DNA of 64,000 bases from Acidobacteriota bacterium (lineage in GTDB: Bacteria > Acidobacteriota > Blastocatellia > Pyrinomonadales > Pyrinomonadaceae), in NCBI GenBank assembly GCA_003385635.1, contig QQUY01000002.1:1-64000 (forward strand), written 5' to 3'. The notes under the pieces are model-generated. The model was given only the letters and a program-made list of their open reading frames with translations, ran no database searches and was not told the origin of the DNA. This document shows positions 8,602-17,439 of the stretch, piece after piece. Each line of letters opens with the position of its first letter. The stretch's first letter is position 1. A program made the position numbers and the translations under genes.

Positions 8602-10233
8602 CTAGCCGCGGCTCGAAAGTTCGGGCGGGAGCTGTTTGTCCACCGCCGGGCGCTCGTCGAGTTGTGCGATCTCCCAGAGCGTAAGGAAGATCGTCCGGGT
8701 GACCTTTTCCATCTTTTGGTAATCGATCTTGTCCGCGTGATCGCCCGCCTGATGGTAGTCCTCGTGGACACCGTCGAACCAGAACACCACCGGAATACCA
8801 TTCACGGCATAGTTGAAGTGGTCAGATCTGAAGAAGAATCTGTTCGGGTCCTTGGGATCGTCGTACTTGTAGTTGTACTTCATTCCCAGATATCCGCTGT
8901 TGGTCCCTTTCGTAACTTCGCCAAGTTTAGAGCTCATCATCTCCGATCCGATCACATAGATCTCGTCCTCGCCGGAAAGCTCCTTGTTCTTCGGATTGTC
9001 GTCGCCGGGTTTCTTGCTTCTGCCGATCATATCCAGGTTCAGCTGGGCGACGACGTTCTTGATGTCAACTGTCGGGAACTTGTTGAAATACTCACTTCCC
9101 CAAAGCCCCTTTTCTTCTCCGGCGTGCCACACGAGCAGCACGGAACGATTCGGTCGTTTCGGAGCCTTGGCAAGGGCTTCGGCGATCGCGAGGACCGCAA
9201 CAGTGCCCGAACCGTCGTCATCTGCACCGTTAAATATCCTGTCGCCCTCACCGGTCTCGCGCGTGCCAACATGGTCATAATGCGCGCCGATCGCTACCAT
9301 CTCGGCCTTAAGTTTCGGATCGCCTCCTTCCCAAAGTGCAACCACGTTCTGGGTAGGAACACGTTCGGATTTGCCGACCGCAGAAAGTCTTGCCGTCTTG
9401 CCTATAGCGAAAGCTGACTCGGATTCCTGATTTCCGGGGGTGCCTTCAAAGATCGCCGATCCGGCAGTCTGTGAAACAAGAAAGAGTGGAAGTGAATCCG
9501 CTGAGGATCCGCCTTCCTGAAGCCCTTCGATGTAGGCTCTTCCACGACCCAGAAAATTTCCAAGCTGCGGCCAGAAGCCCTGGATCTGCGGGTCCGCAAC
9601 GATTACGACCCCTTTAGCGCCCTTCATCTTGGCGTGATCCAGAGGATTTGCCCAATCAACACCCTGATCCCCGCCAAGGCCGCCTTCCCCAAGACCGCCA
9701 GGAGGCTGAAATCCCCGGCCGTTGAATCCGCTCTGATAAACGACCACGACCTTGTCCCTGACGTCAACGCCCTCGAAAGCGTCGAAGTTCTTTGACTTAA
9801 CCATCCAGCCGTTCCCGCCGAATACGAGGTCACCTTCGACCATTCCCTTGCCGCGCAGCAAATAAAAGTCCTTGCCAAACGAAAACTCTTTCTCATTGAC
9901 GGTCAACTTCGTCGCTTTCTGATCAATGGAATCGCTGACGACCCACATCTTCTGAAAGTAGCTGCCGTCGTCACCTGCCGGCTTAAAACCCCAGCGGCTT
10001 AGGTTAAGAGCTAAAAACTTTGCTGTCAGGTCTAGCCCTCTAGAAGGAGTGTCCCTGCCGCCCATCTCGTCAGAAGCTACAAAATACAGGTAGTCTCTTA
10101 ACTGCTCGGCGGTGATATTCTCCGCCATCTTCTTCTCGGCTTCCGTGATGGTTACCGAATTCTCAAATGCAAATGCCGCCGCTTGAAGCGCAATTGACGC
10201 TACCGCAGCAAGCGCGATCAATCTCTTTTTCAT
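8602..10233 (-). CDS. Exported M28 family metallopeptidase with PA domain
   Basis: A 543-residue zinc aminopeptidase-like protein. The ATG at 10233 is preceded by GGAG and starts a clean signal peptide (MKKRLIALAAVASIALQAAA); the open frame extends further upstream without meaning. Residues of about 120-290 form a protease-associated insert. The M28 zinc ligands are in order: H in IGAHYDHVGT, D in NGADDDGSGT, EE in WHAGEEKGLWGSE, D in LNLDMIGR and H in GVHEDYHQAGDHADKI. All expected two-zinc residues are present, so it should be active in the periplasm. It lies downstream of lpxI on the same strand with about 90 bp between, so it may be read from the envelope operon. The substrate is unknown. 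Confidence 0.92.
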   Translation of the reverse strand: MKKRLIALAAVASIALQAAAFAFENSVTITEAEKKMAENITAEQLRDYLYFVASDEMGGRDTPSRGLDLTAKFLALNLSRWGFKPAGDDGSYFQKMWVVSDSIDQKATKLTVNEKEFSFGKDFYLLRGKGMVEGDLVFGGNGWMVKSKNFDAFEGVDVRDKVVVVYQSGFNGRGFQPPGGLGEGGLGGDQGVDWANPLDHAKMKGAKGVVIVADPQIQGFWPQLGNFLGRGRAYIEGLQEGGSSADSLPLFLVSQTAGSAIFEGTPGNQESESAFAIGKTARLSAVGKSERVPTQNVVALWEGGDPKLKAEMVAIGAHYDHVGTRETGEGDRIFNGADDDGSGTVAVLAIAEALAKAPKRPNRSVLLVWHAGEEKGLWGSEYFNKFPTVDIKNVVAQLNLDMIGRSKKPGDDNPKNKELSGEDEIYVIGSEMMSSKLGEVTKGTNSGYLGMKYNYKYDDPKDPNRFFFRSDHFNYAVNGIPVVFWFDGVHEDYHQAGDHADKIDYQKMEKVTRTIFLTLWEIAQLDERPAVDKQLPPELSSRG

Positions 10234-10325
10234 ATCTTGTTTTTCTCCGAATCCGTTCGCGTGAGATCCACCGACGAACGGGGTCTGCACCGACAAACAA
10301 AGTAAGGCTTTAGTATACGGGGAGT

Positions 10326-11153
10326 CTACGCAGGTTCGTTTCCAATTGTTTCGCCTTCCGACCCTACGACGCATATCCCTTGCTTTGATGCCAGTTCCAG
10401 CATCTCCTTCCTGTCGAACATCAGGGTCTTGGCGACACTAACCGAAAGGCATGTTGCGCCCGCTTCGATCATTGTCTCGATAGTCGGAAGTCCGACTACG
10501 GGCACGTCAAACCGCATATCCTGGTCGGGTTTCGCTACCTTTACGACGGTGAGCTTTCCCCTGGCCAGCTTACCCGCGCGCCTGATGACCTGGTCAGTGC
10601 CTTCCATAGCCTCGACCGCGACACAGGCGCCTCCCCGAACAACGATCGTCTGGCCAAGGTCGAGTCGGGCTATCTCGTTAGCGATCCTGATCCCGTAGTC
10701 GATATCTCGCTGCTCATCTTTGGTGGGACCGCGTTTTGTAAGCACACCCTTCCCCGCAAGATGATCTTTTACAAACCGGGTCGAATCAACTAGCGTGATC
10801 CCTTCTTTTTCCATCTCATCGGCGATGCCGCCGATGAGCGAATCCGTATTCCGCTCCGGAAGATTCCAGAGCATCTTCACCATTTTCAAGTCCGGGATGG
10901 CGCCGCTAAAGAGCTGAACGTGTTTGACCTGGCCTGCCATCATAGCCTCTGATACGCCCTTCGAACGCAGATGAGAGATCATCTTCCCGAGCTTGCCAAT
11001 TCCGATCCACTCAACATCGTCCGCCACATCTTCGATCGAAGGGTCGGTCTCTTCCTTTATCGCAACCACGGACAGCGAATATCCTTCCTTTCTCGCGCCT
11101 TCGACGACGAGAAAAGGGAATTTTCCGTTTCCGGCAATGAGGCCGTATCTCAT
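10326..11153 (-). CDS. lpxI: UDP-2,3-diacylglucosamine diphosphatase LpxI
   Basis: A 275-residue cytoplasmic enzyme of the LpxI (former DUF1009) family. It cleaves UDP-2,3-diacylglucosamine to lipid X and UMP in lipid A synthesis, and replaces LpxH in many non-enteric bacteria. Family motifs are present: MRYGLIAGNGKFPFLV, MAGQVKHVQLF near residue 95, RNTDSLIGGIADEME, KDHLAGKGVLTKRGP, GGACVAVEAMEGTDQVIRRAG, and FDVPVVGLPTIETM. The last includes the conserved Asp of the catalytic domain. It follows lpxA with a 21-bp gap, clearly one operon. This context settles the annotation independently of the motifs. Confidence 0.95.
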   Translation of the reverse strand: MRYGLIAGNGKFPFLVVEGARKEGYSLSVVAIKEETDPSIEDVADDVEWIGIGKLGKMISHLRSKGVSEAMMAGQVKHVQLFSGAIPDLKMVKMLWNLPERNTDSLIGGIADEMEKEGITLVDSTRFVKDHLAGKGVLTKRGPTKDEQRDIDYGIRIANEIARLDLGQTIVVRGGACVAVEAMEGTDQVIRRAGKLARGKLTVVKVAKPDQDMRFDVPVVGLPTIETMIEAGATCLSVSVAKTLMFDRKEMLELASKQGICVVGSEGETIGNEPA

Positions 11154-11174
11154 TCTCTTAAAGACTGGGTCCGG

Positions 11175-11951
11175 CTATTTCACTACTCCGCGTTCAGACG
11201 TTTCGATGAACTCGATGAGGAGATCCACTTCAGCAATTCCGAGGTTATCCTTCCGGATCTTCTGTACAGCCTGTGTCGTGTTCAACTTCGCGGAGAGCAA
11301 CAAATGGAAAGCGTGATTGAGGGCCTTGATAACGTCACGCGGGTAGCCCCTTCGTTTCATTCCCAGTTTGTTCAGGCCATAACATTTTGCGTGATTCCCC
11401 TGGATTATCGCGAAAGGCATCGCATCTTTTACTACGACTGAATAGCCGCCTATGAACGCCTCTCTGCCTACCCTGCAAAACTGGTGCACGCCTGAATAAG
11501 CTCCAACGTTTGCCTTATCATCAATTTCGACATGTCCGGCAAGTGTGGCCGCGTTCGCCATTATTACCTCGTTACCGACCGAGCAGTCATGAGCTATATG
11601 AACCTGAGCCATCAACAGGTTGTCGTCTCCGATCCTTGTGATCCCGCCGCCCCCGGCGGTTCCCCTGTGGACGGTTACGAACTCGCGGATCTGGTTCCGC
11701 GCCCCGATCACCGTGCTCGTCTTTTCGCCATCGTACTTGAGGTCCTGCGGAGAAAGCCCGATCGATACGAAGGGAAAGATCCTTGTATCTTCGCCTATCT
11801 CGGTATCGCCTCCGATCACGGCGTGAGAATCGACCTGGACACCGTCACCTAGACGGACATTTTCTCCGATGACGGCGTAAGGCCCGATGCGGCAGTTCTC
11901 ACCGATACGGGCCTTTGCACTTACAACTGACGATGGATGGATCTCGGACAT
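11175..11951 (-). CDS. lpxA: UDP-N-acetylglucosamine acyltransferase LpxA
   Basis: A 258-residue left-handed beta-helix trimer that transfers an acyl chain from ACP to UDP-GlcNAc, the first step of lipid A synthesis. Hexapeptide repeats run from residue 2 (IHPSSVVSAKARIGENC) to about 190. The catalytic His lies in HIAHDC (H121 here, equivalent to E. coli H125). LAGH (H140) and the substrate-binding VHQFCRVGR segment follow. The C-terminal helical domain with GLNKLGMKRRGYP is complete. The 13-bp gap to fabZ and 21-bp gap to lpxI place it in one operon. Confidence 0.97.
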   Translation of the reverse strand: MSEIHPSSVVSAKARIGENCRIGPYAVIGENVRLGDGVQVDSHAVIGGDTEIGEDTRIFPFVSIGLSPQDLKYDGEKTSTVIGARNQIREFVTVHRGTAGGGGITRIGDDNLLMAQVHIAHDCSVGNEVIMANAATLAGHVEIDDKANVGAYSGVHQFCRVGREAFIGGYSVVVKDAMPFAIIQGNHAKCYGLNKLGMKRRGYPRDVIKALNHAFHLLLSAKLNTTQAVQKIRKDNLGIAEVDLLIEFIETSERGVVK

Positions 11952-11963
11952 AGAGGGACGGAA

Positions 11964-12404
11964 TCAGCTTCTCTCGCCTATCACGCTCATTATTTCCGCT
12001 TCGGCTGTGATAGCGCCATCTACCTTTGCCTCGCCGCGCATCTTTTGCACTCTTGAGCCGATCCTCAATGCGGTGACCTCGAGCAACAAAGTGTCCCCCG
12101 GTACCACAGGCTTCCGGAAACGGGCTTTCTCAATCCCGCTGAAGAAAGGTATAAGGTTCTTGCGGCCCTCAAACTCTCGGAGAGCCAGTATCGCGCCGAC
12201 CTGAGCAAGCGCTTCGATCTGAAGGACGCCAGGCATGACGGGGGCTTCCGGGAAATGCCCTTCAAAGAAGTGTTCGTTTGCTGTGACCTGCTTTACTCCG
12301 ACGATCCTGACCCTTGGTTCCAGTTCGATTATCTTGTCCACCATCAGGAAAGGGTATCGGTGGGGAAGGATCTCCCGTATCTCGTTAATGTCGTAAGTGA
12401 TCAT
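11964..12404 (-). CDS. fabZ: 3-hydroxyacyl-ACP dehydratase FabZ
   Basis: A 146-residue hot-dog fold dehydratase of fatty acid elongation. The catalytic His is in LPHRYPFLMVDKI near residue 16, and the Glu in EAPVMPGVLQIEALAQVG near residue 60. Length and the GHFPEAPVMPG helix are typical of FabZ and not of FabA. It sits directly before lpxA, the widespread arrangement by which hydroxyacyl-ACP supply and lipid A acylation share an operon. Confidence 0.96.
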   Translation of the reverse strand: MITYDINEIREILPHRYPFLMVDKIIELEPRVRIVGVKQVTANEHFFEGHFPEAPVMPGVLQIEALAQVGAILALREFEGRKNLIPFFSGIEKARFRKPVVPGDTLLLEVTALRIGSRVQKMRGEAKVDGAITAEAEIMSVIGERS

Positions 12405-12499
12405 ATTCAGCGCGCAATTATACGTGAGAACACAGAAAGCCAGAAACCGGGGCGGAATCGCCTCCGGCAGCTGGCTTTAAATGCGCTTGCCATTGAGAA

Positions 12500-13090
12500 C
12501 TATTGACTTGCGGGTGCGCTCGACGCTGGTCGCGAGTTGAAGTAAGTTATGAAATCCTTTGTAACGTCGTACTTTGTATCGAGCGTCAAAAGGATGGCCG
12601 ATTCTTCAAGCTTTGCGCCGTCAAGGATCATCGAGTAGCCCTTCTGAACCGTGTAATCCTGCAAAGCCTTCATGATCTCAGCGAAAACCGGCCCGACGAC
12701 CGTCTGCTGGCGGCTCTGAAACCTCGCCTGAACGTCCTTCTGCTTATACTCTGCCTGGCGCCGCAGCGTCTCGATCTCGTCGTTCTTGGTCCGAAGCGAC
12801 TCATTGCTTACGGGCGAGTTCGGCTGCTGAGCCTGCTGAGCCAGCTTCTGCAGCTCTTCTCGCTTGGTGTTGATGGTCGTGGCCAAGCCCTGCAATTCTT
12901 TCGTCTCAGTTTCGAACTCCTTGTTGAGGGTGTTAAGCGCGTTGATGTACTTTGTGATACCGCCTTCCCCACCCAGACGTTCGATACTGATCAAACCAAC
13001 CTTGCCGTCCGGCTGGGCCTGTGCAAAGGCTGCTGACCCCGCTAGGAGGATTACAGAGAGTATCATTGCTGCTGATCTATAAATCTTCAT
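12500..13090 (-). CDS. OmpH/Skp-like periplasmic chaperone, paralogue 1
   Basis: A 196-residue exported protein with a signal peptide (residues 1-25, cleaved near FAQA). The remainder is a coiled-coil-rich Skp body with heptad pattern (LNKEFETETKELQGLATTINTKREELQKLAQQ) and the C-terminal QDYTVQKGYSMILDGAKL strand motif of the OmpH family. It should hold unfolded outer-membrane proteins on their way to BamA. It is a clear paralogue of the next upstream gene. Unlike it, this gene appears to have its own promoter, after an intervening terminator. A C-terminal Ala/Ser tail replaces the usual end. Confidence 0.9.
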   Translation of the reverse strand: MKIYRSAAMILSVILLAGSAAFAQAQPDGKVGLISIERLGGEGGITKYINALNTLNKEFETETKELQGLATTINTKREELQKLAQQAQQPNSPVSNESLRTKNDEIETLRRQAEYKQKDVQARFQSRQQTVVGPVFAEIMKALQDYTVQKGYSMILDGAKLEESAILLTLDTKYDVTKDFITYFNSRPASSAPASQ

Positions 13091-13176
13091 TTCTGCTATT
13101 GGCTCCTTGTGCCGGCGAAAGACACACCCTCAATGGCGGCCGGCCGGCACGATGAATCTGTTTCCTACAGTCTGAC

Positions 13177-13205
13177 ATTATATGCCACCGCAATAAAAGA
13201 CCGAA
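13177..13205 (-). promoter_or_regulatory. Promoter-like element before the downstream ompH paralogue
   Basis: On the minus strand a TATAAT (13182 to 13177) lies about 90 bases before the ATG at 13090. The -35 region with normal spacing reads TTCGGT, a poor match. It overlaps the stem of the preceding terminator, so reinitiation just after termination is possible. Confidence 0.35.
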
Positions 13206-13234
13206 GCCGCACGGATCTCCCAATGCGGCTTCGG
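13192..13234 (-). terminator. Intrinsic terminator between the two ompH genes
   Basis: A perfect 11-bp stem, CCGAAGCCGCA paired with TGCGGCTTCGG, is followed on the minus strand by TCTTTTATT. It begins 23 bp after the stop of the upstream ompH paralogue. It may end or attenuate bamA-ompH transcription before the second ompH and the lpx genes. Confidence 0.75.
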
Positions 13235-13256
13235 CTCAATAAAAAGTCAGCAACCT

Positions 13257-13844
13257 CTATTGATTCGCGCTAGCTGTACCGGCAGGACGAGCGTTGTAGA
13301 ACTTGATGAAGTCCTGTGTAACGTCGAGTTTCCTGTCAAAAGCCAGTACCAGGCCAGCATTATCAAGCTTTGATGCGTCGAGGATCAGCGAAAATCCGTT
13401 CTGGTTCGCGTATTCCTGCATTGCCTTACCGATATCCTGCATCAAGGGGCCCATCACTACTCGCTGGCGGCTTTCAAACCGTGCTTCCGCATCCTTCTTC
13501 TGGAACTCAAGCTCCCTCGCGAGCCTGTTGTGCTCTTCGATCTTCTTGTTGACGTCCTCAGCCTTCACAGGAACGGTCCCGTTCTGCTTTTGAAGTGTCT
13601 CGATCTCGGTCTTGAGCGCGTTGATCCTGTTGACCAGGGTTTGCAGCTTTTGGTTATCGGGCTTGAACTCATTATCAAGGCTCTTGAGCGCATTGATATA
13701 TTTCGCGATCCCACCCTGTTCCTGCTCAAAATAGAAAGGATTTATAACGCCGATCTTTACCGTCTCTGTGGCCTGTGCGAATGCAGAGGCCGCGAATATA
13801 GCCGAAAAGATCAAACTTCCTGCAAACAACCTAAGTACTTTCAT
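13257..13844 (-). CDS. OmpH/Skp-like periplasmic chaperone, paralogue 2
   Basis: A 195-residue exported protein with signal peptide (SLIFSAIFAASAFA). Its Skp-like coiled coil spans about residues 45-120 and is followed by QEYANQNGFSLILDASKL. It shares the framework of the neighbouring paralogue throughout, including GGIAKYINALKSLDNEFK against GGITKYINALNTLNKEF, so the pair arose by tandem duplication. It lies about 200 bp downstream of bamA on the same strand, matching the common bamA-skp order, and an intrinsic terminator follows it. Proposed role: chaperone for beta-barrel precursors in the periplasm. Confidence 0.9.
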   Translation of the reverse strand: MKVLRLFAGSLIFSAIFAASAFAQATETVKIGVINPFYFEQEQGGIAKYINALKSLDNEFKPDNQKLQTLVNRINALKTEIETLQKQNGTVPVKAEDVNKKIEEHNRLARELEFQKKDAEARFESRQRVVMGPLMQDIGKAMQEYANQNGFSLILDASKLDNAGLVLAFDRKLDVTQDFIKFYNARPAGTASANQ

Positions 13845-14047
13845 TTCTAAATCGCTCCTTGGACATTGAGAAAGGAAATTTCCGGCTATTCCGGTCCTTC
13901 TCCACCACTCTCGTTCCTGTAAAATTATTGCTGGGCGGTTGTTTCGCGCATGCGGCTCACCGCCTTAAAATTCCTAATCCGGGCCTAAACAACCGTCTAG
14001 ATGTAAAGCCGCCTGAAAATGATGCACAAGCATCGAAGGCTTTTTGA

Positions 14048-17000
14048 TCAGAAGGTGCGACCCACCGTAAACCTGAATCCGCTCCTCTTACCCGGGAGGA
14101 ACAGGCCCGGTGCCTCCTCCGTGACGCCGAACACACCGTTCGGATTGTAATAGTAGATCAGCCTGAATGGAACATTCACGACTGGCACCTGGACCCTGGC
14201 TTCGATACCGATACTGGACCGGTAGTCCCCGATGCCATTGAACGCAGCGTTGTCCACCTCAAGCAGAGAGTTCGTCTGGGCCTCGCCCCTCAAGAAGAGA
14301 GTCTGAATTCCCGGAGGGACGCTGTCGGGACACGCCTGGTTCGGGCAGAAAATCCTTCTGAACGCCGCCTGAGTCAGGAGCTGGTCCTGGTAGTAAAGCA
14401 AGGCGCCGAAGCTGTTTGCCAGTTGTGGATAATTTCTCACCGCAAGCTGGCCAAGCGTTCCAGACCCCAGAAACGTATCGTCTCGAAGAAACTCGCTGTT
14501 TATCCTCTGCGTTCCGGTATTCCGGAGATTGAAAACGGCCCCTACATCGGCGAACGCCGCGAGTGTAAGCGGACCGAAGATCGGAATCCTGTATTCAAAA
14601 TTCCCGAGCAGCTGGGTATCGCCGCCTATAAATCGAAAATTTCTCCGAAACAAAGCATCAACCTCGCCGTCGGGCCCGTTCAAGAGGCCGAGGGCCGCGA
14701 TCTCTGCCCGGCGCTGATCCGAAAGTCCCGGAGCTTCAACCGGTTCCCCTACTATATTGTTCGCAACGACCACGTTCCGGGTCGTGACGTAACTGTCATA
14801 AGGCGCGATCGGCCCGATCGACCGGGTGTTATATCCCCTGACATCAAACTCGCTTCCGAGGAAGTATCGCTCAAAGATCGGCACGCCGCCGACAAACGAC
14901 AGCGAGTTAGCATTGCGGATCGTGTCCGTCGTCGCGAAACTCCCGATCGTTCCGGCCTGGATCCTGAATCCGAATACCTCGGCATTCTCCGACCGCTTGC
15001 GACGCACCGGAATGAACTTGGTGAACGTGATGTTCGGATGATACGTCCTGACGTCACCTCCGAGACCGGCTAGCGCGAAAGAAGCGGAGATCTGGGTGCC
15101 GCGAAGGGTATCGATCCCGTTTGCCATCGGCTGACGCGTGTCGTAGACGAAGGTGGGCGTTATTCGGCTGGTGATGATGTTCGGCTGCTCGAAAATGATC
15201 GGGATACGATCAGCCGGATCAAGTGACTCGTTGACCGGAGGATCCTCGATCGACGTTGCCGAGAACTGATATGAGATCCCTATCCTCGAAAACTGCGTGA
15301 ACCTCTGTTTCTTGAAGAACAGCTCAGATAGAGGCGCGGTCGCAAACACGTTCGCGCCGATCGTGTTCTGCGTAAACAGAGTGCTCTCGTCCGTCAGGAT
15401 CGTCCCAAGTGGATTGAGCGCACCCGCGATCGCATTCTGGTTCTGTGAAAGGAAGGTTCCTTCCCCGAAGAATTTATAGCTAGAGGCAAATACCGAAACA
15501 CCGACAGCGATCGGCCGGTCCTGAAAATAAGGCTCCTGGAACGTAAACTGGAAATTGCGCTGGCGGTTGCCAAGCCCAAACGCGAATGAAAGCACCTCGC
15601 CGCGTCCAAGCAAGTTGTTCGTCGAATACTCAAGCCCTACAAACGTACCGCTAAGTCCCGAAGTCCCGCCGTTGAACGAGATCTGTTGGCGGCCTCTTTC
15701 GCGGACCTTTACTGCGACATCGACCTCGCCCTCGTCAGGGTAGGTCCTCACTTCGAGGTCCTGGTCTTTGTCGATCGGGTCGAAATACCCCGTCTGATTG
15801 AGCCTTATCACGGAGGTTTCGATCCGGACCTGGTTGTAGATGTCGCCTTCATTGACGAGCATCTCGCGCCTAAGGACCTCGTCCCTCGTAAACGTGTTTC
15901 CTGCAAACTCAAGCCTACGAAGCCTGAACTGGGTGCCTTCGTCGATCGTGATATTCAGATCAACGATGCCCTCCTCGGCGTTCTCGGGGTTGTCCCGAAA
16001 CTCGGGATCCAGTTCGACGTCGTACTCTACAAAACCCTGGGCGCCGTAGATCTTCTTGAGGTCCTCGAAAAGCGCTTCCCGGAGGCGTTTGCCGTTCGCT
16101 ATCTCGCCTTTCTGGACGCCGATGATGGCTGAGATCTGCTGTTCGGAAAATATCGAGTTACCGGTGATGGCGACCTCGCCTACACGGAAAATGCGCCCTT
16201 CCTGAACCGGTACGATGATCCTGAGCGTGTCGTCCTTCGATGTGACAAGAGGAAGCGGGAAGAGCTTAAGTATAGGAAAACCCGTGCGTTTGACGCCGAG
16301 TCCTTCGACCCGCGGTTCACCGATACGGGCCTGAAAGTAACCTTTGGAGAACATGTACTCTCGGACATTCTTGTTGAGGTCGTATTCAAGCTTTCTAAGG
16401 TCAAGAATGTCTTGGCCCTTAAAGCGCGAGATCAGTCCGGTCTCTCGTACAAGCTGAAGCTGTTTTCTCAGCTCTCCATCATCAAAATTCTCATTGCCCT
16501 CGAAATCTATATCGACGATCCTCGACCGTCTTCCCTGTTCGATCTCAAAAGTGATCGCGGTCGATGTAGCGGAAACCTCTTCCTCGACGACGTCGACCTT
16601 TGCGTTGGGATATCCCTTGGCAGCAAGAAGCTCGCGCAGTAATCGCCGGGCGTCACGGGCCTTCGCCGGGTCGTATACAGCTTCCTTTGAGATCCCGATC
16701 CGGTTCTCGCGGAAAGCCTTCAGAATGTCTGATTCCTGGAGCGCTTTTGCGCCTTCGAACTGGAGGTCCCTGATGATCGGCAGTTCCCGCACTTCAAAGA
16801 TCACATTGACGCCGCCGCGTATGCCCGGCTCGGTGAGAACTTTGGCCGATGTCTTGTCGAAGAAGCTAAGTGAAAGGAGTTCCTGCAGATCACGCTCGAG
16901 CTGGGCAGGGTCGTATGTGTCTCCCGGACGTGTCCGTATGTAGTAGAAGAGGTCTTCGTCGCGAAGCCTCCTGTTACCCTGAATATCGACGTTCTCGACT

Positions 17001-17131
17001 ATCTGCTGTGTCTCGGAAATGTTGGGTGCTTCGGGGGGAGGAACTTTTATCTCCCGCTTGTCGGAAGCCTGAACCGCCGTCGCAATCGAGAGTACTGCCA
17101 AAACAAGCCCTAGAGCCCGTGCAATTTGCAT
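14048..17131 (-). CDS. bamA: Outer-membrane protein assembly factor BamA
   Basis: A 1027-residue protein, somewhat longer than the E. coli protein of about 800. The start at 17131 gives GGGAAG upstream and a normal signal peptide (ALGLVLAVLSIATAVQA); the open frame upstream is not coding. POTRA domains follow from about residue 45 (VENVDIQGNRRLRDEDLFYYI, then VIFEVRELPIIRDLQFEGAKAL, VDIDFEGNENFDDGELRKQL, VGEVAITGNSIFSEQQI, LRRLEFAGNTFTRDEVL). The 16-strand barrel starts near GGTSGLSGTFVGLEYSTNNL. The L6 lock motif region reads VRGYN in FDVRGYNTRSIGP. The protein ends in a C-terminal Phe (VGRTF), the usual outer-membrane signal. Extra length lies in barrel loops. It heads the envelope operon. 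Confidence 0.96.
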   Translation of the reverse strand: MQIARALGLVLAVLSIATAVQASDKREIKVPPPEAPNISETQQIVENVDIQGNRRLRDEDLFYYIRTRPGDTYDPAQLERDLQELLSLSFFDKTSAKVLTEPGIRGGVNVIFEVRELPIIRDLQFEGAKALQESDILKAFRENRIGISKEAVYDPAKARDARRLLRELLAAKGYPNAKVDVVEEEVSATSTAITFEIEQGRRSRIVDIDFEGNENFDDGELRKQLQLVRETGLISRFKGQDILDLRKLEYDLNKNVREYMFSKGYFQARIGEPRVEGLGVKRTGFPILKLFPLPLVTSKDDTLRIIVPVQEGRIFRVGEVAITGNSIFSEQQISAIIGVQKGEIANGKRLREALFEDLKKIYGAQGFVEYDVELDPEFRDNPENAEEGIVDLNITIDEGTQFRLRRLEFAGNTFTRDEVLRREMLVNEGDIYNQVRIETSVIRLNQTGYFDPIDKDQDLEVRTYPDEGEVDVAVKVRERGRQQISFNGGTSGLSGTFVGLEYSTNNLLGRGEVLSFAFGLGNRQRNFQFTFQEPYFQDRPIAVGVSVFASSYKFFGEGTFLSQNQNAIAGALNPLGTILTDESTLFTQNTIGANVFATAPLSELFFKKQRFTQFSRIGISYQFSATSIEDPPVNESLDPADRIPIIFEQPNIITSRITPTFVYDTRQPMANGIDTLRGTQISASFALAGLGGDVRTYHPNITFTKFIPVRRKRSENAEVFGFRIQAGTIGSFATTDTIRNANSLSFVGGVPIFERYFLGSEFDVRGYNTRSIGPIAPYDSYVTTRNVVVANNIVGEPVEAPGLSDQRRAEIAALGLLNGPDGEVDALFRRNFRFIGGDTQLLGNFEYRIPIFGPLTLAAFADVGAVFNLRNTGTQRINSEFLRDDTFLGSGTLGQLAVRNYPQLANSFGALLYYQDQLLTQAAFRRIFCPNQACPDSVPPGIQTLFLRGEAQTNSLLEVDNAAFNGIGDYRSSIGIEARVQVPVVNVPFRLIYYYNPNGVFGVTEEAPGLFLPGKRSGFRFTVGRTF

Positions 17132-17368
17132 AATGCCAACTTCCCTAAAGTGTATAGATTTCTTTATGAGATTAACGGTAATCAAAAATGTCTTAGCCCC
17201 TTGGTCCGAATCAGGGGAGTTTCGAAATGTTATTTGATTCTTATCGGCCGGGTAGACGGTAGTTTGAATTTGGGGCGTTAGATTCTGACCCCCCAAACTC
17301 GGTTGCTTTGACGCACCCGTACACACATTGCCTGCCAACAAACCTTCGGATTATACAGGCATTGACCC

Positions 17369-17414
17369 GAAAAAGAAAAAGCACAAAAGCTCAGCCTTGT
17401 GATGCTTTTGTGCT
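17369..17414 (-). terminator. Intrinsic terminator after clpC
   Basis: The stem AGCACAAAAGC/GCTTTTGTGCT (17380-17390 with 17404-17414) is followed on the minus strand by a T-rich run, complement of GAAAAAGAAAAA. It begins about 26 bp after the clpC stop and separates clpC from bamA. Confidence 0.85.
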
Positions 17415-17439
17415 TCTTTAGCCCGACTTTGCGGGATGC

